Of a stretch of 27,158 nucleotides of DNA, positions 1 through 6,547 are shown piece by piece. Under the pieces are notes generated by a model. The model worked only from the letters and a program-made list of their open reading frames with translations, was not told the DNA's origin and searched no databases. The position numbers and the translations under genes were made by a program. Source of the DNA: Prevotellaceae bacterium UBA4336 (lineage in GTDB: Bacteria; Bacteroidota; Bacteroidia; Bacteroidales; Bacteroidaceae); the NCBI GenBank assembly GCA_002394305.1, contig DGTM01000048.1, forward strand, positions 70,342 to 97,499, given 5' to 3'. The number at the start of each line of letters is the position of its first letter. Positions within the stretch are counted from its first letter, which is position 1.

Positions 1-34
1 TCCTATGGGTCTTATAGGTCTTATAGGTCTTATA
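1..34 (-). repeat. 9-bp tandem array (CCTATAAGA type) downstream of fimbrillin
   Basis: At least three 9-bp units (plus-strand form TATGGGTCT, TATAGGTCT, TATAGGTCT) start at position 4, and a partial unit follows. The array may continue beyond the window. In the sense of the fimbrillin gene, which ends at 95, the unit reads CCTATAAGA, the same orientation as in the six other arrays of this family. It lies between the fimbrillin stop codon and whatever gene follows off the left edge. Confidence 0.9.
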
Positions 35-42
35 GTTGTTAT

Positions 43-73
43 TCCTCCCCCCGGCGGGGGGCCGGGGGGAGGA
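43..73. terminator. GC-rich perfect inverted repeat after fimbrillin
   Basis: A perfect 10-bp stem (TCCTCCCCCC at 43-52 with GGGGGGAGGA at 64-73) encloses an 11-nt loop, about 20 bp past the fimbrillin stop codon. It could act as a terminator or as a 3'-end stabilising hairpin. The sequence following it in the direction of transcription is not a clean U-tract, so the intrinsic terminator call is tentative. Confidence 0.45.
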
Positions 74-94
74 AAGAGAGGTTTGGGGAACAGA

Positions 95-2014
95 TTATTC
101 GGAGATGTTCTGAGGCAGGTTGATGGTAGCGCCGGTGGTGGTCCAGTCGGCTACGTCGGCCTCAACCTTCACGCTGGTCAGACCCAAGATGAGACGCAGG
201 TCGTAAGCCACGCCGTTCTTCAGGTGAGGCAATGCAACTTCCTTCTCAACCTCGTTCTTGGTGTAGACAACCTTATTGGCTACGTTTGCATCAGTGGTGG
301 AAACGTAGTAGGTAATCTTCACATAAATTTTCTTTAACTCATCTGAATCTCCATTGTACGGGATAACCATGAAGTAGTTGGGGTTGGCTGCGTAATAAGT
401 GCCTGTATACTTAGGAGCGTCCAGAGCTGTCAGGGTTGCATCGATTGCAGGTGTAGAGCCAGTCCAGAACACATAATCATTAACCTCGGGCTTCTGACCT
501 GTAGCAGTATAAGTTTTTCCAACTAGCCTGTAGGCTTTCAATGCAGCAACGGCTGCTTTGTTACTTGCTTTGACCCTTACTATTGCAGTTTCACTAAGTG
601 TGTAGATTCCCTTCCAAACTGTTGCTGTAGGATACTTTGCATTAATAGTTTCTGTAATGTCCGTGTATGCTACGCCATTATTGGTAACACATTTCTGCAG
701 GTATTTCAAGCCTGTTGTCGGTCCCCCCCATTCATTGTAATTAGCATAGTTCGGAACAGCGGGAGTTCCGGTGCGTACCACATCACTCTGTTTTTTGAAG
801 AACGGCCTGATGGGAGAGTAACCAGGGTTGGTTTCTGCGCTAACATAATAGTCAGGATTCTGGGCATCGTATTTTGATGTAACCTGAATAGCATCGGCCT
901 GGTCAGTCGTTACACCAGTAACTTTCTGCTGCGTATTTGTAACACCAGTATTCAGTGTCTCATCATAGCAGAGATGTTCGGCCAGTCCCTTACCCTTCTC
1001 AATGGTGAGAACGGGATTACCTGTAGATCCATCTGCTTTATTCTTATACTTCCAGTTTGGCTCGAATTTGACTGTATTCTTCAGATTTAGCATACCATTC
1101 GTTCCGAAGCCATCACTCTTGAGCTCAATCTTTTCGATGGTAACCTTCGTGTTTGCGTAGTCAAACTCACCACCAGAAGCCACCTGATCTGCTGCGAGTA
1201 CGACCTTTACGCCAAAACGGGCCAAAGCGTGCTGGAACTGGAACTTCAGAGTGGTATTTACCGCTGGCTTGACAAGGTCAATCAGAGGCAGACCTTCCCC
1301 AATTGTGGTTGTTGAGCCGGCAACATTTTTATAGCTGATGCCACCATGAGGAGCAACGCCCCACAGCAGGTCGACACTCTCGTTCGGGTCGGTTGCAACA
1401 TTATATGTTATCTGTGCATCCGAAGCAGAACCATCAGTGTATTGTTTGCCATCCTGAGCCGTAAGACGATAGATGCCTGCAGTTTCCTTAGCACCAACAC
1501 CGTCATTAACATTAGATGCAAGACCATTAGTACCATTAGCTTTAACCCAAGGCGCATAGGCAAAGAATGTCAGGCGGTCGAGATTGTTGTGACCGCTTGG
1601 GCTTACGTTAGGCATCATGGCAGACTGAGAGTCGTTGTTTGTCTCATTGGGCCAGTACTTCAGAGGTGAGTAGTACCATGCAGAGGGGCTTGCGCTATAG
1701 TTCACCTGCTGGTTCCACATGTAGTTGGGCTTACTTGTTCCAGAGACGTATCCGGCCGCAGCAAAGTTGGTTTGTTTCTCGTCCGTCTGGTAGCCGAAGA
1801 TACCAAAGCCTGTCTGTTGCATGGTTGTTGTTGTCATGACATTTGTGCGTCCGGCACGTGTCTGTGCGGTGGCACCGGGGACGTAGACGTCGAAGCCGAC
1901 TGCGCCGTCTTCGAGTGCAGTCTCAGCACCGGTCTGAGGAGCTACGAGGTCCTCGTTGGTGCAAGCAGCGAACAGCATAGTGGCTGTGGCTGCAAAGAAT
2001 AAAATCTTCTTCAT
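95..2014 (-). CDS. Fimbrillin family lipoprotein (Mfa1/FimA-like fimbrial subunit)
   Basis: A 639-residue secreted lipoprotein. The N-terminus MKKILFFAATATMLFAAC is a lipoprotein signal peptide with the lipid-modified Cys at 18, followed by TNEDL. The mature part has the layout of the Bacteroidales fimbrillin family: an early segment rich in Thr and Ala containing Arg (QTRAGR), where the family's processing protease would cut, then a long beta-rich region with many aromatic residues and a closing strand ending VADWTTTGATINLPQ. In this family, exported lipoprotein precursors are processed at the surface and polymerise by strand exchange into fimbriae. The two upstream genes on the same strand encode DUF5119 and DUF3868/DUF3575 proteins, the usual partners of such subunits. 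By eye the gene is less GC-rich than its neighbours, and an 800-bp repeat block separates it from them. Whether it is a major or minor subunit cannot be told. Confidence 0.85.
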   Translation of the reverse strand: MKKILFFAATATMLFAACTNEDLVAPQTGAETALEDGAVGFDVYVPGATAQTRAGRTNVMTTTTMQQTGFGIFGYQTDEKQTNFAAAGYVSGTSKPNYMWNQQVNYSASPSAWYYSPLKYWPNETNNDSQSAMMPNVSPSGHNNLDRLTFFAYAPWVKANGTNGLASNVNDGVGAKETAGIYRLTAQDGKQYTDGSASDAQITYNVATDPNESVDLLWGVAPHGGISYKNVAGSTTTIGEGLPLIDLVKPAVNTTLKFQFQHALARFGVKVVLAADQVASGGEFDYANTKVTIEKIELKSDGFGTNGMLNLKNTVKFEPNWKYKNKADGSTGNPVLTIEKGKGLAEHLCYDETLNTGVTNTQQKVTGVTTDQADAIQVTSKYDAQNPDYYVSAETNPGYSPIRPFFKKQSDVVRTGTPAVPNYANYNEWGGPTTGLKYLQKCVTNNGVAYTDITETINAKYPTATVWKGIYTLSETAIVRVKASNKAAVAALKAYRLVGKTYTATGQKPEVNDYVFWTGSTPAIDATLTALDAPKYTGTYYAANPNYFMVIPYNGDSDELKKIYVKITYYVSTTDANVANKVVYTKNEVEKEVALPHLKNGVAYDLRLILGLTSVKVEADVADWTTTGATINLPQNISE

Positions 2015-2214
2015 AATGTTAAAGAATTTAGTTAATAAATAAATTAATTGAAACTTGAGTGTTTGGTTTGTTTTGTTCTTACTTGTTTGTCTTGCTAAGT
2101 TGTTTTTCTTTGGTCTGTACTTTCTGTTTCGTCTTGTCTTTTTTTTTAGGGGTTAGTAAAAGGTGGTTTCGTTTCTCATATATAGTGTGTTTATCTTTTT
2201 GACATCTAAAGATG
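2015..2214 (-). other. AT-rich leader region of the fimbrillin gene
   Basis: About 200 bp directly upstream of the fimbrillin start are strongly AT-rich with runs of T (plus strand), and no open frame looks real. No clear TAnnTTTG element was seen on the minus strand here. The gene may therefore be expressed by read-through from the operon promoter near 6020 or from a non-canonical promoter. Confidence 0.4.
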
Positions 2215-2820
2215 GTTCTTTTTAACATCTAAAGACACGAAAAACACGAATCTTTTCAGTGGTTTTCTTTGTCACACAGAAATCACAGAAATCACAGAAA
2301 GCAATCCGTCTAATCCGTGCAATTCCGTTGTTCTGCATCTTATTTTTTAACATCATATTTCTTTTTCAACATCTAAAGACACGAAAAACACGAATCTTTC
2401 TGTGATTTCTGTGATTTCTGTGTGAGATTATTATATATTCGTTTATTTCGTGTTTTTAGATGTTATATTGTTTCTGTGGTTTCCGTGATTTCTGTGTGAG
2501 ATTATTATATATTCGTTTATTTCGTGTTTTTAGATGTTATATTGTTTCTGTGATTTCTGTGGTTTCTGTGTGACATCATATATATTCGTTCCTTTCGTGG
2601 TTTTCTTTGTCACACAGAAATCACAGAAAGCACAGAAAGCAATCCGTTTAATCCGTGCAATCCGTTGTGAAAAGAATACTCTTTCCGTGATTTCTGTGAT
2701 TTCTGTGTGACATTATATTCGTTCATTTCGTGGTTTCTGTGATTTCTGTGGTTTCTGTGTGACATCATATATATTCGTTCATTTCGTGTTTTTAGATGTT
2801 ATATTGTTTCCGTGGTTTTA
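2215..2820. repeat. Mosaic block of direct and inverted short repeats with a 9-bp step
   Basis: This 600-bp gene-free block is assembled from a few recurring words: TTCTGTGAT in tandem and its complement ATCACAGAA; AATCCGTNN in tandem (2301-2330, 2641-2667); ACACGAAAA followed by ACACGAATC; and the phrase TTCGTGTTTTTAGATGTT, also present in inverted form near 2225 and 2363. Most of these repeat with a 9-bp step. A stretch of about 71 bp (2259-2330) recurs at 2597-2667 with small differences. A 74-bp unit is repeated in tandem from about 2421. It separates the DUF5119 gene from the fimbrillin gene. No open frame or canonical promoter was recognised in it. Confidence 0.85.
2421..2574. repeat. 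74-bp tandem repeat
   Basis: The phrase beginning TGTGAGATTATTATATATTC at 2421 recurs at 2495, exactly 74 bp later, nearly identical across the unit. A third, diverged copy begins at 2569 (TGTGACATCATATATATTCG). It lies inside the larger repeat block and indicates recent tandem duplication. Confidence 0.85.
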
Positions 2821-2826
2821 ACCTTT

Positions 2827-4038
2827 TTACATTGGTATGTCGACGTTGACGTCGTCGCCCCAGGGTTCTACGGTGGCGTCGAAGGCGCTGGAGCCAGAGG
2901 GCTGTGCGTAGGGGAGCGTGGGCACCTCGTCGTCGCCGTAGAAGGGTGCGTCGATGACGAGGTCGAGCTCCAGTGTGACGTCGCCCTGCGTGAAGATCTC
3001 GGTCTTGCCGTCGTCGCCGCGGTAGCGTATGTTAAGGCCGACGGGGTAGCCGAAGTTGAGTATGCGTCCGTCGATGAGTGTGAAGTGCAGGAGTATGTAG
3101 TTGTCCTGCGGTGTGCGCCAGCGCAGGAGCTCCTTGCCGTGTGGCAGTCCGAAGGTCTCGACGCTGGTGTGCACCCACCCGATGTATCCGTCGCGGACGA
3201 GGCTGTCGGTAGCGAGTGCCTCGTCGGGGTATGCGTTGTAGTCGTCGTAGCCCATCTTCCACCGTGTGAGCTTGATGTCGCCCACGTTGGTGCGTCGCCA
3301 TCGCTGGTTGAGGAGGAAGCCGTCGGCGAGTCCCATGATGTATCCGCTGAGTCCTCCGCCGGCGAGGCTGCGCATGTACTTGATGCCGCGGACCTTGACG
3401 TGTATGTTCAGTGTGGTGGTCATGGGCAGGATGGTGTCCTTGCGCTCGATGTGTATGGTTTCCTGCGTGGAGGGTTCCTTGTAGTTGCGGAAGGTGATGT
3501 CGTCGATGGTCTTGGGGACCTGTACGGTGTCGGATGCCACGCCGATGCGTTCGGGTTCCTCCATGTAGGTTCGTCCGTTGTCCCAGGCGTTCTCGTCGCT
3601 GATGTGGTAGGTGTTGGCTACGGCCATGATTTCGTCGTGGCTGTTGCGGCGGTAGAAGCTCATGGTGCCGTACTCGCCGAAGCTCTTGTTCATGACGGTG
3701 ACGTAGTATGTCCCGGCGTCGAGGCGTTCGGTGCGTTCCAGGACGCGGTATGTGGGGTCGTAGTAGGTGATGGCGTCGCCGTCGTGTGCCCACATGAAGG
3801 TCATGCCCTCGGGCACCTCGCGGTAGCGCGTGAGCCAGTCGAAGGTGAAGTGGACGTCGGCCTTGCCGTCGTCGTAGAGCTCCAGCTCGTAGCGCCTGCA
3901 GGAGGAGAGGAGCAGGAGGAGGAGGATTATAGGACCTATGGGGCTTATAGGTCTTATAGGACTTATGGGGCTTATAGGTCTTATAGGTCTTATAAGTCTT
4001 ATGGGTCTTATAGGTCCTATGGGTCTTATGGGTCTCAT
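2827..4038 (-). CDS. DUF5119 family lipoprotein of the fimbrial operon, with a translated 9-bp repeat array in its signal peptide
   Basis: The start is the ATG at 4036-4038, which overlaps the TGA of the upstream gene (ATGA), giving 403 residues. The first 36 codons after Met are exactly twelve 9-bp repeat units read as triplets RPI, GPI, RLI or SPI (residues 2-37, seven Arg). Ile plus six Leu and SSC follow, placing a lipobox Cys at 47. The array thus supplies a positively charged, Pro/Ile-rich front to a lipoprotein signal peptide. The mature region starts RRYELELYDDGKADVHFTFDW, typical of DUF5119 proteins found beside fimbrillins; it is probably an accessory or minor component at the outer membrane. 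No other ATG would retain the lipobox, so translation through the array is needed. AGA and ATA codons, otherwise uncommon here, dominate the start. The gene lies between the DUF3868/DUF3575 gene and fimbrillin. Exact role unknown. Confidence 0.8.
   Translation of the reverse strand: MRPIRPIGPIRPIRLIRPIRPISPISPIRPISPIGPIILLLLLLSSCRRYELELYDDGKADVHFTFDWLTRYREVPEGMTFMWAHDGDAITYYDPTYRVLERTERLDAGTYYVTVMNKSFGEYGTMSFYRRNSHDEIMAVANTYHISDENAWDNGRTYMEEPERIGVASDTVQVPKTIDDITFRNYKEPSTQETIHIERKDTILPMTTTLNIHVKVRGIKYMRSLAGGGLSGYIMGLADGFLLNQRWRRTNVGDIKLTRWKMGYDDYNAYPDEALATDSLVRDGYIGWVHTSVETFGLPHGKELLRWRTPQDNYILLHFTLIDGRILNFGYPVGLNIRYRGDDGKTEIFTQGDVTLELDLVIDAPFYGDDEVPTLPYAQPSGSSAFDATVEPWGDDVNVDIPM
3928..4035 (-). 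repeat. Coding 9-bp tandem array (12 units) at the start of the DUF5119 gene
   Basis: Exactly twelve 9-bp units fill the interval between the ATG of the DUF5119 gene and the codons for its leucine stretch. In coding sense the unit reads AGACCCATA or AGACCTATA, in the frame that encodes Arg-Pro-Ile. Unit variants encode GPI, SPI or RLI. The family and orientation are the same as in the intergenic arrays of the dcw cluster. Confidence 0.95.
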
Positions 4039-5978
4039 CGGCGGCCTCCTTTCTTTCCCAGGATGTAGGCGATGCTGAGCTTCAGCTTGGTGGGCAGGAA
4101 GAGGTGCTTCGAGCTGGTGTAGCGGTAGATGAGGTGGGTGTCGTCGAACTCTGCCTCGTAGTAGCGGTAGGGGGTGTAGATGTATCCGGCGGCGGCGCTG
4201 AGCTCGAGGTTCCAGTGGCGTGCTATGGCCCAGGAGTGCCCGACGGAGAGGCCTGCGGAGACGAACTCTCCCTGGCTGCCCTTGGAGTCCCACTCGAAGT
4301 CGTACTTGCCTCCGGCGGCGTAGAAGCCGACGAAGGTGCCTGTGAGCCAGGGGCGCGAGCCGCCGCAGCGGGGGAAGAGCCAGTAGCGCAGCTCGAGGCT
4401 GCCGGTGAGGAGCTCGTAGGACTTGCGGGTGGGGCGCTGGTCGGAGCGCAGATAGCGGTTGACATCGCCTGCGGGGTTGTGGTCGAGCCTCCACCAGGGG
4501 AACCACCATTCGCCCATGATGCTCCAGCGGCTTGCTGCGCCGCGGCGTGCCAGGGGCATCTCGAGCTCGACGTTGGGGCAGAGGGCGGCGTCGAAGAGGA
4601 GGTTGGTCTTGACGGCGAGGATGGGCTTGTAGCGCTTGATGCGGCGTCCGGTGGGCGAGGGCATGGGGCCCTGCGTCATCCAGGGGACGGCGGAGTAGCC
4701 CACGACGAGCGAGTCGGTGACGGTGGAGACGGTCTTCTGTTCCTTCTCCTCCCAGGCCTTGACGTAGTCCACGCGGTAGTCGGTGTGGCGCAGGTGGGTG
4801 AAGACGCTGTCGAGAAGGAAGCGGTACGTGCGCGGGAAGCGCGTCTGTATGGTGCGGAGCTTGCGGTCGGGGTCCTGGTCGGAGTCGATGACGGCGAGCA
4901 GTGCCTCGCGATTGGGGTGTGCTGAGGCGTCGACGTAGCGGCGCAGTCCCTGCCAGTCCTCGGCTTCGTAGTCGACGCTGATGATGTCGGGGTCGAGTCC
5001 CAGGGCGTCCACGAGGTAACGCTTGAGGCTGTGCACGCGCCCGTTGGCGAGCATGGCGTTGTTGGTATAGGAGCCTTCGGGCGAGGCGTAGCCCTTGAGG
5101 GAGAGGTGCTTCATGATGATGTCCTTCTGCCGGCGCAGGCTGTCGACGCTGTGGCTGATGCGCTGCAGCTCGGTGCGGTTGGCGAGGTAGTCGGGGTTGA
5201 TTTCGGTGCGGTTCTGTGGGAAGCTGATGTAGGCTGTGCCCTGGAGCTGGAGGGTGCGCTGTGTGGTGACGACCTCGTGGCGGTCGGCCCTGAGGGGCAC
5301 GGTGGCGGGGAGGCTGCCGTATGGCAGGGGTGCGATGCCCTCGGCATAGCCGCGGCTGTCGCCGCACCCGTCGAGGGTGCTGACCACGAACTTGAGCTTG
5401 GCCTCCTTCATCCAGGGGCGGAAGGCTGCGGTCTGGGCGTAAGGCTGTGGCTCGTAGGCGTCGCGGTCGCGGTACTCCATGACGGAGGGGTCGGGCGCAT
5501 AGGGGCTGCGCTGCTCGGCGCGGTAGGCGCGGCTGCCCATGATGCGGACGGCGGGGAGGTCGGCCGAGTCCTTCGCTGTGTAGAGGCGCGGTATGAGCTC
5601 TGCCACGTAGCCCTTCGGCAGACGTGTGCCGGAGAGGGCGAACTGCATGGTGAGGCTGACGGAGGAGCTTCCCTGCAGGGTGAGCTGCACGTCGCTGAGC
5701 ACGACGGAGACGTTGCCGCGTGCTGCGCGGGCGCCGGAATAGTAGAAGGGTATGGTGAGCTGCTGTCCCTGCGGCGCGGTCGCCGGTGCGTCGGCCCGGG
5801 CCGTCAGGGCCGTCAGGGCTGCGCCGAGGCACAGCGCAAGCAGAGCAAGCATCCGCAGCATCCCGCTTTTGCCGGACTGCCGCAGCGCCTGCCGCTCCTG
5901 TGTCACCCCGCTGCACATGGCCGGTACAGCCGGGCGCATTGTCACACTATATACTTTTTTTATATATATTGTTAACAT
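4035..5978 (-). CDS. DUF3868 / OmpA-like / DUF3575 outer-membrane protein of the fimbrial operon
   Basis: First gene of the fimbrial operon, up to 647 residues. An N-terminal secretion signal is best seen from internal Met40 (LRMLALLALCLGAALTAL, ending ARA before DAPA), so the true start could be 5939 or 5861 rather than 5978. Domain order: a beta-rich DUF3868-like segment (about residues 65-190, with ELIPRLY and IMGSRAYRAEQR), an OmpA-like segment near residue 290 (LKGYASPEGSYTNNAMLANG, the pattern of peptidoglycan-binding OmpA domains), then a DUF3575 segment from about 455 (AVKTNLLFDAALCPNVELEM) predicted as membrane beta strands. Proteins of this type accompany fimbrillins in Bacteroidales and are thought to anchor or assemble the fimbria at the outer membrane. 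Its TGA overlaps the ATG of the DUF5119 gene by 4 bp, indicating coupled translation. Confidence 0.8.
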   Translation of the reverse strand: MLTIYIKKVYSVTMRPAVPAMCSGVTQERQALRQSGKSGMLRMLALLALCLGAALTALTARADAPATAPQGQQLTIPFYYSGARAARGNVSVVLSDVQLTLQGSSSVSLTMQFALSGTRLPKGYVAELIPRLYTAKDSADLPAVRIMGSRAYRAEQRSPYAPDPSVMEYRDRDAYEPQPYAQTAAFRPWMKEAKLKFVVSTLDGCGDSRGYAEGIAPLPYGSLPATVPLRADRHEVVTTQRTLQLQGTAYISFPQNRTEINPDYLANRTELQRISHSVDSLRRQKDIIMKHLSLKGYASPEGSYTNNAMLANGRVHSLKRYLVDALGLDPDIISVDYEAEDWQGLRRYVDASAHPNREALLAVIDSDQDPDRKLRTIQTRFPRTYRFLLDSVFTHLRHTDYRVDYVKAWEEKEQKTVSTVTDSLVVGYSAVPWMTQGPMPSPTGRRIKRYKPILAVKTNLLFDAALCPNVELEMPLARRGAASRWSIMGEWWFPWWRLDHNPAGDVNRYLRSDQRPTRKSYELLTGSLELRYWLFPRCGGSRPWLTGTFVGFYAAGGKYDFEWDSKGSQGEFVSAGLSVGHSWAIARHWNLELSAAAGYIYTPYRYYEAEFDDTHLIYRYTSSKHLFLPTKLKLSIAYILGKKGGRR

Positions 5979-6021
5979 ATGCGATTATTTATACATGCTC
6001 GCGCACGTAGCTTTCAACCTA

Positions 6022-6050
6022 CAAAGGTACGGCAATCCTGCAAAACAAAC
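6022..6050 (-). promoter_or_regulatory. Promoter of the fimbrial operon
   Basis: On the minus strand TACCTTTG (plus CAAAGGTA, 6022-6029) matches the Bacteroidota -7 consensus TAnnTTTG. TTTG/TTG repeats lie 16-20 bp further upstream (complement of 6046-6050) as candidate -33 elements. The expected transcription start is near 6015, about 40 bp before the longest possible start codon at 5978. Confidence 0.6.
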
Positions 6051-6286
6051 AAGAAAAGGTGTATGTTTTTCGGTTTTACCCCCCCCGTTTAACATTTCTT
6101 AACTCTTCGGGGCGTCAAATCAATGAAAATGATGGGCGAGAAGTGAAAAAGAACACATTTTACGCCAAGTTCACACCCTCTTTTCGCCACGTCCGTTCCG
6201 ACTTCTCGCCAAGCTTGTCGCCATTTTTCCTCAGGGCGTTTCCTGTTTTCCATCGTCCCGCGGCACAAAACTTTTTCAGTGGCTTT
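6051..6286. other. Intergenic region between the fimbrial operon and gyrB (left part)
   Basis: No convincing gene. It contains a 10-bp perfect inverted repeat, GGCGAGAAGT at 6135-6144 and ACTTCTCGCC at 6201-6210, separated by 56 bp, and several CGCCA words between and around them. An open frame spans the region but has no family resemblance. Confidence 0.4.
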
Positions 6287-6356
6287 GAAATATATTTCCA
6301 AGGCACTGAAATATATTTCAAAGCTTCTGAAATTTATTTCCAAGCCTTGGAAATAG
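6287..6356. repeat. 21-bp tandem array of the palindrome GAAATATATTTC
   Basis: The 12-bp perfect palindrome GAAATATATTTC occurs at 6287 and 6308, a variant GAAATTTATTTC at 6329 and a half copy GAAATAG at 6350, all exactly 21 bp apart (two helical turns) with 9-bp spacers. The first and last spacers contain the inverted words CAAGGC and GCCTTG. It lies about 120 bp upstream of the gyrB -33 region. A 13-bp direct repeat AAGTTTGTCGGGC (6377 and 6399) follows it. Confidence 0.9.
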
Positions 6357-6477
6357 TTTTATGGCGTGGGGCAGGGAAGTTTGTCGGGCACAGAAGAAAA
6401 GTTTGTCGGGCGCGAAAAAGGGGTTGTTTGACCGGGCCGGGACCTCCTGCCGCACTGCACGGCAAAATTCTTCCCGT

Positions 6478-6513
6478 TTTGCTTGCCTATGTGGGAAAAA
6501 AGTCGTAACTTTG
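6478..6513 (+). promoter_or_regulatory. gyrB promoter
   Basis: TAACTTTG at 6506-6513 is a perfect TAnnTTTG -7 element, with TTTG at 6478-6481 (24-bp gap) or CTTG at 6482-6485 (20-bp gap) as the -33 element. The expected start is near 6519, giving a leader of about 30 nt before the gyrB ATG at 6548. Confidence 0.7.
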
Positions 6514-6547
6514 TGGCGAATAAAAGAAAAGAACACACATCATTTCC

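Noticed and set aside
5..337. Short plus-strand frame starting with repeated Gly-Leu-Ile
   Set aside because: The repeats are simply the antisense reading of the 9-bp array, and the remainder is antisense to the fimbrillin C-terminus.
2015..2826. Invertible promoter controlling fimbrillin phase variation
   Set aside because: Inverted repeats exist, but no TAnnTTTG element was found between them in either orientation and no invertase gene is in the window. Only the weaker recombination hypothesis is kept as a finding.
2827..5916. Apparent 1029-residue minus-strand frame spanning both upstream fimbrial genes
   Set aside because: Only 2827-4038 of this frame is real. The part from 4039 to 5916 is an Arg/Pro/His-rich out-of-frame shadow of the DUF3868/DUF3575 gene, whose own frame has a signal peptide and domain motifs.
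6059..6508. 149-residue plus-strand open frame with heptads FEIYFQG, TEIYFKA, SEIYFQA, and a similar minus-strand frame at 6089-6343
   Set aside because: The heptads come from the 21-bp palindromic DNA repeat, which reads EIYF on both strands. The rest has no protein-like composition, and the plus-strand frame overlaps the gyrB promoter.
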